Below, one piece after another: positions 1 through 9,489 of a stretch of DNA of 37,902 nt (its first letter is position 1; every line of letters begins with the position of its first letter). The stretch lies in the IMG/VR virus record IMGVR_UViG_3300045116_000569, positions 1 to 37,902 of that record; one strand, written 5' to 3'. Under the pieces are notes generated by a model. The model was not told where the DNA came from, did no database searches, and saw only the letters and a list, made by a program, of their open reading frames with translations. The translations under genes and the position numbers were made by a program. The stretch is from a virus.

Positions 1-318
1 GGCTATGCCCTGCGGTACGGCGACGCCGATCCCGTGGTGATCATCGAGAAGGGGAGCTACATTCAGGGAGCCGCGGGGTTCGCCGCTATTCACTGGAATA
101 ACGTCACCAACAACGATCTCCGTATCAAACACTCGACAGTCAGGCACGGGACTGGAGGTGCCGCCAACAATCCCTTTGCCCGAACGGGGGCCGTGACGCC
201 GTCGTTCAGGTCGGGGCACAACGTCTTCAACTCCGACCCGGAAATCGGCGGCATCTGGCACAACATCATAGCGGCACCGCAACGCTACGACGCGTTCGAC
301 GCCGGGTACGACTACTGA
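1..318 (+). CDS. Hypothetical protein, C-terminal part (start lies before the window)
   Basis: The reading frame is open from base 1, so the true start lies upstream; the first in-window start-like codon is GTG at 34. About 105 residues are visible. They are rich in Gly, Asn and aromatic residues and end in Asp-Ala-Gly-Tyr-Asp-Tyr, with no membrane segment. I recognise no family. The gene sits 7 nt before the next + strand gene in a block of virion genes, so a structural role (tail or decoration) is inferred from context only. Confidence 0.6.
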   Translation, partial: GYALRYGDADPVVIIEKGSYIQGAAGFAAIHWNNVTNNDLRIKHSTVRHGTGGAANNPFARTGAVTPSFRSGHNVFNSDPEIGGIWHNIIAAPQRYDAFDAGYDY

Positions 319-325
319 GGCCAAC

Positions 326-919
326 ATGGCGGCACGTATCAACCACGTCATTCCTGGGTCATACGCCTCGAACGCCGCGGCGGATGTCGCCATCGTTGCT
401 TGGGGTTGGACCAAGGAGGTTGGATGGGCCTACCTCAACTCCGGCGACGGCACGATGCGGGTCTGGGACGGCGTCTGCTGGAACCGCCTCACGACGGTGG
501 AGCAGGACTTCATCGCGATGACGACTCACGTCGAGGGTGCGGCTCCCTCCGAGACTATGATCGGCGGCTGTATGTTCGACGGTAGCAGCATGACGGGGCT
601 CACGCTGACGTTCTGGGCCACGCTGTCCTGGGTCGTCGCCGGCGCCTGTACGGAACGTGTTCGGCTCTACGATTATGGTGCGTCCCCAGGTCCTCCAGCG
701 GTACCTCCCGTTGCTGTCATTGATCTTGACAACGTCATTGCGGGCGCGGGGAGTGACGGGCCTCTATACGTGTCGGGTACTGTTCTCGTTGATGCTACCG
801 GCCCGGCAGCCGGAAAGATCGCGAACTCGGCGCGGCTCTACGTGGCTGTTGTGACTTTTGTTGGTGGTGCTCTTGCAGACATCGCTTCGGTATGGGGCGG
901 TGGCTTCGTGTTGAGGTAA
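326..919 (+). CDS. Hypothetical protein, probable virion component
   Basis: This frame encodes 197 residues. The ATG at 326 follows a GAGG about 8 nt upstream. The protein is rich in Trp, Gly, Ala and Val and has no obvious signal peptide. The central stretch around residues 85-110 is hydrophobic, but its spacing looks more like beta-strands than a membrane helix. A Pro-rich linker near residues 119-128 separates an N-terminal from a C-terminal part, suggesting two small beta domains. The gene ends 3 nt before the next gene. No family was recognised; a tail-associated role is inferred from position between other tail-type genes. Confidence 0.65.
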   Translation: MAARINHVIPGSYASNAAADVAIVAWGWTKEVGWAYLNSGDGTMRVWDGVCWNRLTTVEQDFIAMTTHVEGAAPSETMIGGCMFDGSSMTGLTLTFWATLSWVVAGACTERVRLYDYGASPGPPAVPPVAVIDLDNVIAGAGSDGPLYVSGTVLVDATGPAAGKIANSARLYVAVVTFVGGALADIASVWGGGFVLR

Positions 920-922
920 ATC

Positions 923-1981
923 ATGGACACTCTGCATCGGAGCTTGAATTTTATGGGACTCGGTGGGAACTTTCACTGGTGGAACGTTACTCGAACGATG
1001 ATTGCTGCCGGATGGACAGTCGTCGAATCCGGTTCTGGGATTGGCGGGTTCCATTTGGCGAACACGGATGTTTTCGACGCTGCCCCAAACAACCCCTTCC
1101 GAGGTGGCGATCCCGTGGGTCTGGCCAAGTTGAGCAGTTCTAACCCCCTTGGCCCATTCACGGAACCGTGGTGTTCTGCCAACTACTGCTGGATCGTCCT
1201 ACAGAGCCCGCTCGGTGCCGGGTTCGACCAATATCTCTTCCAGCGTAATTTTTGGTTTGGTGGTGACCTAGCGGATGCGTACTGGACTATCGCATGGGCG
1301 CCGGAGGGGGATTTCGACTTCACGCTCTGCAACGCCAGCACGGCACCCGCTGCGACGCTCGGAGGACCGTTGTACGTTCTACAGGGGACGATCAACGGAA
1401 ATGGTGCGGTGGTATCGAGCCCAGGGACGGTGGCAATCGTTTCGTCAGTAGCGGCTGACGACACCAGTTCAGGGCAGGGAACCGGAGCGCACGGCGTTTT
1501 CGGAGTCGAGGTAACAGCCCCGAACATGATCAACAACGCGTTCATGATCGACGACTTCAGGCAACTCAGAGCTGTCGAGATGGACGCGAAGCCCGTGGTC
1601 ACGGCGGTCGGACCCTACGCGGCACTGGTTGGGTACATCGACGCCAACACCCTTGGTCAGAACTACCCCGTAGCAATCGTTGATCGCGGTGGACCGACCG
1701 AGGCGTGGAGGGGTGTTGCATATAATACCTTGAAGAACGCGGCGAACGTGTATCTGGTGCCCGGTTCGGGGGGATCGTCCGTTGCGGGGCAGTCTGATGT
1801 TCCGATCGTTATCGGGCATCCGACGCACGGTGGTGTGTTGGGCGTTTCCAGGTGGCTCGATTGGCAAGCGATCAGTCGCTCGTACCCCGATACCAATACG
1901 GCGAAGACCGACTGGTTCGTCCAGAGCTGTCGTGTCAAGTCCCTCGGGGACGGCGTGACCGATCCGACACCGATGCCGTGA
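923..1981 (+). CDS. Hypothetical virion protein
   Basis: This frame encodes 352 residues. The ATG at 923 has a clear GAGGTAAATC ribosome-binding stretch directly upstream. The sequence is rich in Gly, Ala, Val, Asn and Thr with scattered Trp and Tyr, the composition of beta-rich phage surface proteins. It shows no transmembrane helix, coiled coil or enzyme motif. It lies 3 nt after the preceding gene and 8 nt before the next one, so the genes are probably co-transcribed. A role in the tail tip, fibre or decoration of the particle is inferred from neighbours; the exact function is unknown. Confidence 0.65.
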   Translation: MDTLHRSLNFMGLGGNFHWWNVTRTMIAAGWTVVESGSGIGGFHLANTDVFDAAPNNPFRGGDPVGLAKLSSSNPLGPFTEPWCSANYCWIVLQSPLGAGFDQYLFQRNFWFGGDLADAYWTIAWAPEGDFDFTLCNASTAPAATLGGPLYVLQGTINGNGAVVSSPGTVAIVSSVAADDTSSGQGTGAHGVFGVEVTAPNMINNAFMIDDFRQLRAVEMDAKPVVTAVGPYAALVGYIDANTLGQNYPVAIVDRGGPTEAWRGVAYNTLKNAANVYLVPGSGGSSVAGQSDVPIVIGHPTHGGVLGVSRWLDWQAISRSYPDTNTAKTDWFVQSCRVKSLGDGVTDPTPMP

Positions 1982-1989
1982 GGTAAGTT

Positions 1990-2253
1990 GTGGCAACGTG
2001 GAACATCGACCCTGTTGTAGTCACGATTGCGGAGGTCTCGCACTCCGGCCACCGCGCCGTCAGCCCGTTGTTCCAGTCCGGTGGTCCTCTACCAGGAACC
2101 GCTACTCGCCTCCAGTCCGTGTACGATCCCGTGAAGCCCGGCATCGAGACGTGGCCTCACGTCGGAACGGACTACGACTACACCGGTGCTTCCTACACCG
2201 GCCCGGGACCGTTTGGCGGGACGTCCCATTTTACACGGCTTGGGGTCCTCTAA
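1990..2253 (+). CDS. Small hypothetical protein upstream of the large tail gene
   Basis: This frame encodes 87 residues from a GTG at 1990, preceded by GAGGTAAGTT, which supports the non-ATG start. The last third is rich in Tyr, Thr, Gly and Pro. The stop codon (2251-2253) directly abuts the ATG of the next gene, so the two are probably translationally coupled. No family was recognised. It may be a small tail component or a partner of the 1411-residue protein, but this rests only on adjacency. Confidence 0.6.
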   Translation: MATWNIDPVVVTIAEVSHSGHRAVSPLFQSGGPLPGTATRLQSVYDPVKPGIETWPHVGTDYDYTGASYTGPGPFGGTSHFTRLGVL

Positions 2254-5200
2254 ATGGGTGTCTACGGCGCTTTCCTCTACGGCGGTGAACTTTACGGTTC
2301 GCCGGTGTTGCTCCCGAACTCGGCTGACTGGGACATCTATGACTTCTGTGAGCCTACCGACCTGACCATGCTCAGCATCTTGGGTGTGGCGCAGTCTCAC
2401 CCCCTACGTGCTGTGGGCGCACCACACGTTTTCTGGGACGCCGCCAACGATCTGCATCTGATGAGCGACGACGGAGCCTTTTCGGGGTTCTGGATCGATT
2501 ACTACGTAACGAACACGTTCACGTTCCAGTTCACCGTCGTCCCAACCCAGCTCCCGCCGGACTTTTCCACACCAATCTCGAATCGTGTCTTTTTCGGGGT
2601 GTCGAATCAGGGTGGGAAGGCAGTTGGCGTGCTGCTCTCGGCCAATGAGGGCATCGCTCTGTGTACTGACCCGACCGGAGTGACCTACACCAAGATCCCG
2701 TTCACGGCACAGCTCTTTGGCGAGAGCACGGACTACTGGGTCTTTCGACTCACCGTGAACCCGGATACGGGGCAGGGCAACCTCTACGTGACCCGGGCTG
2801 ACGTTCTCGCCGCGCTCACCAAGCACGAGCTGATCTGTACGTTCACTCTGGATGATGTGCCAGGCAGTGCTCTGGATCGAACTCTGGTTCAGGTGCTGGG
2901 CACGGCGGCGGACCCGTCCGAGATCGAGATCGACTGTATCCGCATGTCGTCGGACGAGAAGATCAGCGATCCGAGACCTGTCGCCGTGGTTAGCGAAGAC
3001 CAGTCCCGAGCACTTGGTACGTATGGCTTCTTCGATGGACGGGGTAGCTACGATCCTCCTCCGTTGCCGGAGACGGTACGCTACTGGTGGACGTTGACCC
3101 AGGTTCCGTCGGGTTGTGACCTCGAACTTGCTCTGTCGGGCGCGACACCCGCAGACGTATCCGGCTTCACGCATCTCCTGACCGGGGCTGCGGGCGACTA
3201 TGCTGCGGTACGAGTCGGCGATCTGGTGCGGGGTGACGACGGGAACAGTTTCGTACTCTATGTGAGTGATGACGGAAGCTGGCTGGCCCTGGCGCACAAA
3301 ACTCTCACGGCTGGGACGGCCAGTGGGACCTGGACACTTTTGCGGCAATCGGCCTGGGACGGTGCCAGGGAGCTGGCGCTGTGCCTATCCATCGTCCTGG
3401 ACGAGGTCGTAGACCCAACGCCGCTCGTTCCAGGTCCGGGTGATACCTACCTCGTTGCGGTTGGTGCGCTTGGGGCCTGGGTCGGGCATGACGGCGAGAT
3501 CGCAACGTGGACCGGGGCGGCCTGGTCCTTCACCATTCTGGGGCAGGGCCTGCTCTGCTTTGTCCTGAGCTCGTATCGGATCTATCGAACGACCGGCACC
3601 AAGCTCTGGTATCCAGCCTGGGCTCGGCCCTGGGAGGTGGATTTCTACGAGGGGCGCACTCGTTTTCTCGGTGCGCTCTTCGGTACGACGCTGGGGCTCT
3701 ATGCGGTAGAGCTCACGGTCCATGGTGAGGACCGCTACAGCCTGCCCGTAGAACGGCTTCTTTCGCTCTATGCCGATCCGGTACCGCTGGGTCTACCACC
3801 GGAGGACGTTGGCTTCATCTGGGACTACCTCTCCGACTTCTGGCAACTTGTCGAAGATCGTCAGGCCATCGAGGTGACCTGGTCGGCCCTGGTCCAGCTC
3901 TACTCATCCGAGCTGGTCAAGCTGTACCAGTACGAGGCCGCGAAGTCGTTGAACGACGTCCAGCGCACGTTCCGACATGGTTGGATACGGTTCTCTCCGC
4001 TGCTCGAGGAGACGAACTACGATACGGATCCGGCTTCGATCACGATCACGACAGCGATGAGCTGGTACAGCGGTTCGCCTGGTATCGCACCACGGACCTA
4101 TCAGGCATTGAGCCTTCCCGGGACCGTGGTCGATGGTACCTATCTTGTTCTGGATGGACTTGCTTACCGAGTGGCTCGTGGGAATGGTAACGACATCTAT
4201 ACGTATGATGATCTTCCTGTAGCGGAGCGACCCAAGTACTGGCGCATCGCCAGTCATGTGACTTCGAAAGTCACCGACTTCTCCAGGGCGGGGGTGCGCG
4301 TCGGCGATACGGCGCTGTTCGAGGGGGTCCTCGACGAGGACGTGATCGAGATCGAAAGCTACGTCTGGGGCGTGCGTGGGGTCGCTCTGGTTTTCGACGA
4401 TACCGATGTTGTCGCTGCACAAGCTCTGGGCTATGAGGTCGTGTTCAAGGGGGTTCGTCGTCGTTCCGCGCTCGGTGTGGTTGACGAGCTCGTCGATCTG
4501 CCACGGCTTCAAGAGTACATCGATCGTGGGCTCGACGCCGCCGACATACCGCTGGAGGAAGGCGCCGATTTCCATGTAGAGCGGATCACGACGGTCCACG
4601 GCTACGATATCAACACGATTCAGTTCTACGATCCTTGGTTCGCCGTGGTCGTGCGTGGGTATTATGGGTACACGGGTGGCCCTTTACCACAGAACAGGTT
4701 CCTCGACCCCTTTGCCGACTTCGTGACCAGCTTCGGCGCCAGCGCTGACCTGACAGGGTACGTGCTCGAGCTTGTGGAGACAGGCAAAAGGTACCGGCTC
4801 CGTTCAGTTGTCGGCCCGACCGAGCTCGAGCTCTACGATACGTGCCTCGCCCCGGGCCTCTCCGACCAGCGGTATCGTATCCGGTCCATCGATGTCGTGC
4901 CCGATACGCTCTGGGCAGAGGAAGCGTTCTACGACAATGAGGAAGCAGTCGAGGGACTGTTCGGGACACTGCTGACGTTCCTCCGCACTCACTTCGATGA
5001 GCTCGTCGAGGGGCTGGACTATCTCTCCGTGGTTCGTGGGCTCTGGTACTTCGTGTGGCATGCTCGAACCGTCTGGGACATGGAAGTTGGATCACAGGTG
5101 ATCCTGGGCCTCCCATTCGCCGAGGAGGCCGGGACCATCACCGACATCCAGGATCCATTCGAGACCGACCAGATTCGCGTCCTGGTCCTTGGAGACGAGA

Positions 5201-6489
5201 CCGGACTGGTCAAGTCGTACACCTTCCCGGCATCGGTCGGCATGGCTGTGGATCCGGATACGTCACTTCCCCTGGCTTTGGGCGATCATGTAGATCTGTT
5301 CGATCCGTTGTCGGGTGGGGTCGAGATCCAGGACTACATTCGGGATCCGCTCTGGTGGTATCAGCTTTACCTCGGCGGAGCTTTCTACGAACCGCAGAAG
5401 GTCCATACCTGGGGCATCATCGTAGACGCTGACGTGTTCAGCCTGACCAACATACTGTTCCTGCTGCGGTTTTTGAAGCAGGACTCGAAACGTAGGCACA
5501 AGCCCCACTACACCGACCCGATCATCATCGTGGACAAGGCGCCGGAAGATGACATCACGGTCGCTGAACTTTTGGGCATTGGTCCCGTTGTCCTTTCCGG
5601 CGGGTGGACCTACCCTCATGTCTGGCCGGCGCTGGAACAGCACTACGACTGGACCGACTGCCCTTTCGAATCGCCTCGGGCTGCCGTGAGCAACGCTCCG
5701 ATCACGGGCTGGACCGTGCCGGTGCCACCTCGCCAGTCGATCCCCTTTGGCAACCTTCACCTCTATGATGACCCTGGCCTGGTTCCAGATCAATGGACCG
5801 GGGCCTGGCCGTCCGGGGCTCCTGGTTCTCACGTAGCGACAATCGACGAAGCGCCCTGCATGGTCGATGCTCGGGACGGGCTTGGTCATTGTGTGCACCG
5901 AGTCGATGATGTCCTTGGCGCCGTCAACGTGATTCTCGATGGTGATATGGAGGATCCTGCGAATCCAGGAGCTCCAGGCAGTCCCTGGACGTTGATTGCA
6001 GGAGCACATCCCCTGACCGCGCTCAAGTCCGGCGTCGTATTCCACGACGGGGCACAGAGCCTGAACATTCAAAGCGTTGGTGCCGAGCTCGGCGTACTCC
6101 AGGATTTTCCGGCGCTGGTCGGCGCTTCGATTCAGGTCGGAGCTCGAGTCTGGGTCTACGTGGTCAGCGGCTGTGCCATGGTCCAGTTGATTTCACAGGA
6201 CGGGGTCACGGTCCTGGCCGAGAAGCGAGCCAGCAAGGACCTGTTGCAGTGGAAAGAACTGACGCTGCACGCATGGCAAGCTGGCACAGCGGTGGTGCCG
6301 CTCCAGATCCGGATCACGACGGGGCCAGCTGGGGGCGCGTTCTACGTGGATCAGGTCGGGGCATGGGCTGGTCAGCTTCCTTGGAGCTCATGGGGTGTGG
6401 ACCGTCCGATCATGGGTCGGACCGGAGGCTATACCCCGGGCGGCATGCCGGATGAATACCACGAGCTCATGGTGTATGCTGCACCGTAG
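2254..6489 (+). CDS. Large modular tail/baseplate-like structural protein
   Basis: This gene encodes 1411 residues starting on the base after the previous stop. Several modules can be seen. Around residues 238-290 a segment beginning RPVAVVSEDQ and containing FFDGRGSYDPP resembles a PKD/Ig-like fold. Around 390-430 the pattern GDTYLVAVGALGAWVGHDGE matches the DUF2793-type module of phage and GTA tail proteins. Around 1222-1375 a segment starting NVILDGDMEDP and ending near FYVDQVGAW resembles a carbohydrate-binding jelly roll. The middle is rich in acidic and aromatic residues and has no recognised family. Size and modularity fit a tail hub, baseplate or receptor-contact protein; which one cannot be settled. 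The domain resemblances come from recognition, not a search. Confidence 0.75.
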   Translation: MGVYGAFLYGGELYGSPVLLPNSADWDIYDFCEPTDLTMLSILGVAQSHPLRAVGAPHVFWDAANDLHLMSDDGAFSGFWIDYYVTNTFTFQFTVVPTQLPPDFSTPISNRVFFGVSNQGGKAVGVLLSANEGIALCTDPTGVTYTKIPFTAQLFGESTDYWVFRLTVNPDTGQGNLYVTRADVLAALTKHELICTFTLDDVPGSALDRTLVQVLGTAADPSEIEIDCIRMSSDEKISDPRPVAVVSEDQSRALGTYGFFDGRGSYDPPPLPETVRYWWTLTQVPSGCDLELALSGATPADVSGFTHLLTGAAGDYAAVRVGDLVRGDDGNSFVLYVSDDGSWLALAHKTLTAGTASGTWTLLRQSAWDGARELALCLSIVLDEVVDPTPLVPGPGDTYLVAVGALGAWVGHDGEIATWTGAAWSFTILGQGLLCFVLSSYRIYRTTGTKLWYPAWARPWEVDFYEGRTRFLGALFGTTLGLYAVELTVHGEDRYSLPVERLLSLYADPVPLGLPPEDVGFIWDYLSDFWQLVEDRQAIEVTWSALVQLYSSELVKLYQYEAAKSLNDVQRTFRHGWIRFSPLLEETNYDTDPASITITTAMSWYSGSPGIAPRTYQALSLPGTVVDGTYLVLDGLAYRVARGNGNDIYTYDDLPVAERPKYWRIASHVTSKVTDFSRAGVRVGDTALFEGVLDEDVIEIESYVWGVRGVALVFDDTDVVAAQALGYEVVFKGVRRRSALGVVDELVDLPRLQEYIDRGLDAADIPLEEGADFHVERITTVHGYDINTIQFYDPWFAVVVRGYYGYTGGPLPQNRFLDPFADFVTSFGASADLTGYVLELVETGKRYRLRSVVGPTELELYDTCLAPGLSDQRYRIRSIDVVPDTLWAEEAFYDNEEAVEGLFGTLLTFLRTHFDELVEGLDYLSVVRGLWYFVWHARTVWDMEVGSQVILGLPFAEEAGTITDIQDPFETDQIRVLVLGDETGLVKSYTFPASVGMAVDPDTSLPLALGDHVDLFDPLSGGVEIQDYIRDPLWWYQLYLGGAFYEPQKVHTWGIIVDADVFSLTNILFLLRFLKQDSKRRHKPHYTDPIIIVDKAPEDDITVAELLGIGPVVLSGGWTYPHVWPALEQHYDWTDCPFESPRAAVSNAPITGWTVPVPPRQSIPFGNLHLYDDPGLVPDQWTGAWPSGAPGSHVATIDEAPCMVDARDGLGHCVHRVDDVLGAVNVILDGDMEDPANPGAPGSPWTLIAGAHPLTALKSGVVFHDGAQSLNIQSVGAELGVLQDFPALVGASIQVGARVWVYVVSGCAMVQLISQDGVTVLAEKRASKDLLQWKELTLHAWQAGTAVVPLQIRITTGPAGGAFYVDQVGAWAGQLPWSSWGVDRPIMGRTGGYTPGGMPDEYHELMVYAAP

Positions 6490-6497
6490 GAGGCTGG

Positions 6498-6794
6498 ATG
6501 CCGTTTGTTCCACAGGTTGACCGGCACGGTGCCCTCTTCATCGTTGACGCGGCGCATGATGAAGACGCAGTTCAGCTCTTGTCCGGTCCGGCTCTGGTCC
6601 CGCCTTCTGCTCCTGGTGTCGATCCGTGGGAACCGGGTCCGGGCGAAGAAGGTGTCCCCGTGACGGAGTGGAGTGACGCCACGGGTCATGTCGGGTACGG
6701 TGTGCTGATTCAACCCAACGAAAGCTGGCGCGTAGACGTCCCGCTTCCAGACGGGTACTATAGCCGCATCAGCAAGGACAGGCGCATAAGATGA
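6498..6794 (+). CDS. Small hypothetical protein in the tail block
   Basis: This frame encodes 98 residues. The ATG at 6498 follows a GGAGG. The protein has a Pro/Gly-rich middle and a basic C-terminus. Its stop overlaps the start of the next gene (ATGA at 6791-6794), so the two are translationally coupled. No domain was recognised. A virion accessory or assembly role is inferred only from its place between two tail-type genes. Confidence 0.6.
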   Translation: MPFVPQVDRHGALFIVDAAHDEDAVQLLSGPALVPPSAPGVDPWEPGPGEEGVPVTEWSDATGHVGYGVLIQPNESWRVDVPLPDGYYSRISKDRRIR

Positions 6795-7456
6795 AGCTGC
6801 TGGACCCGATCAAGGTCGACTGCAACGTGCTCCTGGAGGCGGTGAACCGGAGAGGTAGGGTCGTTGCAAAGCGTGAGGGCCACAACATCTTCGTGAACTA
6901 CGGCAGGGACTGGCTCGCGCACCTCATCGCCTACAACACGGGGGGCGCGGTCTTTCGCAATGATCGCATTCGCTACATGGCTTTCGGCATCGGGGGCACC
7001 GGCCAGCGTGTGAGCTCGGATCAGATCCGGGGAGCGCCAGGCAGTCCGTATTCCTACCCTGACTTTCCCGACGCCTGGGGTGGGGGTGGTGGCGCCGGTG
7101 ACCCGACACAGACCCAGACCGATCCAACGGTGACTGCGCTGGAATGGCCCGTCCTGGTCAATGCGACGGATTACTATGACGACGTGAACCAGCCGGCGAC
7201 GTTCCCGGCGGCTACGGGCATCGTTCGCTTCACCACGATCCTCGACTACAACGAGCTCAGCTTTGGTGCCTTTGCCCTGGTGCCCGTGTCCGAGATCGGT
7301 CTGTTCACGTCGAGCATTCCTGGTCTGACCGTGCCACCTGTCGTGGCCGGCGGTCTGCCCGTCGAGAAGTTCATGGTGGCCTATCACACGTTCGGGACCA
7401 TCGACAAGAGTCCGGATGTTGTGTTCCAGGTGAGCTGGGAGCTCAGGTTCTCATAG
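6791..7456 (+). CDS. Hypothetical virion (tail-associated) protein
   Basis: This gene encodes 221 residues and starts in a 4-nt overlap with the upstream gene. Residues 25-60 (EGHNIFVNYGRDWLAHLI and onward) recall small phage tail or baseplate proteins. A Gly-rich loop follows near residues 95-105, then a beta-rich C-terminal half that includes VSEIGLFTS. There is no signal peptide or membrane helix. Its position just before a beta-helix tailspike suggests a connector or baseplate part, but this is inference and no named family could be assigned. Confidence 0.65.
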   Translation: MKLLDPIKVDCNVLLEAVNRRGRVVAKREGHNIFVNYGRDWLAHLIAYNTGGAVFRNDRIRYMAFGIGGTGQRVSSDQIRGAPGSPYSYPDFPDAWGGGGGAGDPTQTQTDPTVTALEWPVLVNATDYYDDVNQPATFPAATGIVRFTTILDYNELSFGAFALVPVSEIGLFTSSIPGLTVPPVVAGGLPVEKFMVAYHTFGTIDKSPDVVFQVSWELRFS

Positions 7457-7465
7457 GAGACACCG

Positions 7466-9469
7466 ATGCCAAAGACGCCGTTGCTGCCGCACAGACTGTA
7501 CATCACGGGAACCGGGTTCGACCCCCTCGAGTTCTTCGTCGGGTGCAACGCCGACATCGCCGACGGTCCTGGCGGTGTCGGTTCGCGCGGTCTGGCTCCG
7601 AATGAGCAGGCCCTGTCCTTCAACTTCAACCGAGCCGACTACGCTCTGGCCAAGAACTGCGAGTGGCTCCAGACCGGAAAGCAGGCGCGAATCACGGTGG
7701 TCTGTGATGCAAACCCAGCTCCGACAGTGGACGCAGACTACTATGGTCCGACCGCGATCGAGGAGGCGCTCGCCGACTACCCCAGCGACGTCGTGATCCA
7801 GGTACGGAACGGTACCTATGACATGACGGGCGTCGCCGCCATTGCCGGTAACAATGTGCGAATCGAGGGCATCAGCATTCATCCCGTCAACGGAGTCATC
7901 CTGGATTGGGGCGCCAACGATCTCACGATCAGCGGCTTCTGTGTCAGTCTATCCAAGATGGCGATGACCTTCGACAACACGCACGGGGTCATCTGGTCGG
8001 GCCTGCTTGGTCAGGTCGACCTCGTCTTCCTGACTGGCAAACTCGTGATAAGCGGGGACTGGTTCAGGGCGGATCGGATCAACGCTGCCATCAACACTCC
8101 GGCCAGTACGGACACTGCGTTGCACCTGAATGGTTGTGCTTGTCACATCTCCAACAGCATCTTCGACGCCGTCGACGGTCTGGCTTTGGATCTTCAGGGC
8201 ACACTGTACGTGTTCATCGAGAACACGTTCTTCGAGAGCTATGCACAGGTGGTCCGGACCAACGGGCTTGTGAAGGGACGCGGTTCCTTTGTGAACGTCA
8301 ACTTCGCCAACTACACCAGCGGCGCCGACTACTTCACCGGGCATTCCGACCTCAGCTTCGATATGAGTCCGGACAGTCAGTTCTCTATGACCAACTGCCT
8401 CTTCGACATACGAAACTGCAGCAGGCTTGGTGTAGGTGCTGTAGCACCTTACGTGACTTGGTCCGGTGTCGGTTCGACGAATACGCGGATCAAGGTGGTG
8501 GAGGGCACGTACTATCGTGATGATCCCCTGCTCCTTGCCTGGGCGGGGATCCATCATGATCTTCAGGTGGATTTCGGTCCGGCGCAGGCCACGGCCACAA
8601 CGCCGACGCAGGCCGCGGTTATGAGCGGGATGGGGACTACTGTCTATAACCTGTATCTGGAGGGGCAGCTCGGGGTCTGGGACACACCACTGGTCGCCGT
8701 CGGCGGTACGGCGAGTCAGAGAGGGACGGTCGATGGTCTTCGTCTGACTGGTGATGGGACCTGGTCCAACGCAATGACACCCCTCGTTGCAGCACTCTAC
8801 GACTACGGCACGATTCGACACTTGAACTGGGACGACGAGGTTTTCGACGATACCGGCGCGCCCCTGCTCTGTCTGGTTGGCACGGATCCTACCACGATAC
8901 CTTTGGTTTTCGACATCGAGATCGATCAGAGTCATCTCCTCATGCAGACCAGGACCAACACACGTGCTCTGATCGGCACCTTCACTGACGGTGAGGATTA
9001 CAGGATCACCAACAACTATCTCTGGACCGACGGTCACGTCAACGCTTGGAGTGACATCTTCCTGGTTGCAGGGGCGGTGCAGTGTGCAAAGGGCACGATC
9101 TCGGGCAATCGTATTGTATGGAACGCACCTACAGTTGGAGGGGGTGGTCCGTTGCTACGCGGTCCTGTGATTGCCGCAGCCGGTGTCGACTTCTGGCGGG
9201 TTGAGGGGAATGAGATTGAAGGGGACATTGCCAGTATGGGGGCGCCGGGGTGGGACAACCTAGTCTATTTTGACGACGGAGCGCTGGAAAACTGCCTAGG
9301 TGGGGGGAACCTGGTCGACAACAACATCCTTCGGAATCTGAATGCTGGTCCCTCCGTTGCGCCGCATGTAGCCAGTGCGAGTGGTGTGGATCAACTCGGT
9401 TTCGGTCCGGGCGTTGGTGTTCCTCCTCTCGGATTTGCCGAGCTTCACAACGTCCAGGCATTCGTCTGA
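7466..9469 (+). CDS. Beta-helix tailspike or tail fibre protein
   Basis: This gene encodes 667 residues with an AGGAGA ribosome-binding site just before the ATG. From about residue 80 the sequence takes on right-handed parallel beta-helix (pectate-lyase-like) character. A segment predicts a ladder entry (TAIEEALADYPSDVVIQVRN, then GTYDM), followed by many short repeats of the type N-x-F-x-x-x and recurrent Asn, Gly and Val, with phrases such as ISNSIFDAVDG and ITNNYLW. Such proteins in phages bind or cut host surface polysaccharide. I see no unambiguous catalytic triad, so enzymatic activity is unproven. It is the last large virion gene before the small membrane genes. Tailspike is favoured over other surface proteins by size and neighbours. 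Confidence 0.75.
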   Translation: MPKTPLLPHRLYITGTGFDPLEFFVGCNADIADGPGGVGSRGLAPNEQALSFNFNRADYALAKNCEWLQTGKQARITVVCDANPAPTVDADYYGPTAIEEALADYPSDVVIQVRNGTYDMTGVAAIAGNNVRIEGISIHPVNGVILDWGANDLTISGFCVSLSKMAMTFDNTHGVIWSGLLGQVDLVFLTGKLVISGDWFRADRINAAINTPASTDTALHLNGCACHISNSIFDAVDGLALDLQGTLYVFIENTFFESYAQVVRTNGLVKGRGSFVNVNFANYTSGADYFTGHSDLSFDMSPDSQFSMTNCLFDIRNCSRLGVGAVAPYVTWSGVGSTNTRIKVVEGTYYRDDPLLLAWAGIHHDLQVDFGPAQATATTPTQAAVMSGMGTTVYNLYLEGQLGVWDTPLVAVGGTASQRGTVDGLRLTGDGTWSNAMTPLVAALYDYGTIRHLNWDDEVFDDTGAPLLCLVGTDPTTIPLVFDIEIDQSHLLMQTRTNTRALIGTFTDGEDYRITNNYLWTDGHVNAWSDIFLVAGAVQCAKGTISGNRIVWNAPTVGGGGPLLRGPVIAAAGVDFWRVEGNEIEGDIASMGAPGWDNLVYFDDGALENCLGGGNLVDNNILRNLNAGPSVAPHVASASGVDQLGFGPGVGVPPLGFAELHNVQAFV

Positions 9470-9489
9470 TCTGCTTGGGGAGGTTTGTC

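Noticed and set aside
2404-3348. 314-codon open frame on the - strand under the large tail gene
   Set aside because: Arg/Gly-rich shadow with no ribosome-binding site, inside a continuous + strand virion block.
7949-9037. 362-codon open frame on the - strand under the tailspike gene
   Set aside because: Antisense shadow of a gene with strong beta-helix character and good start site.
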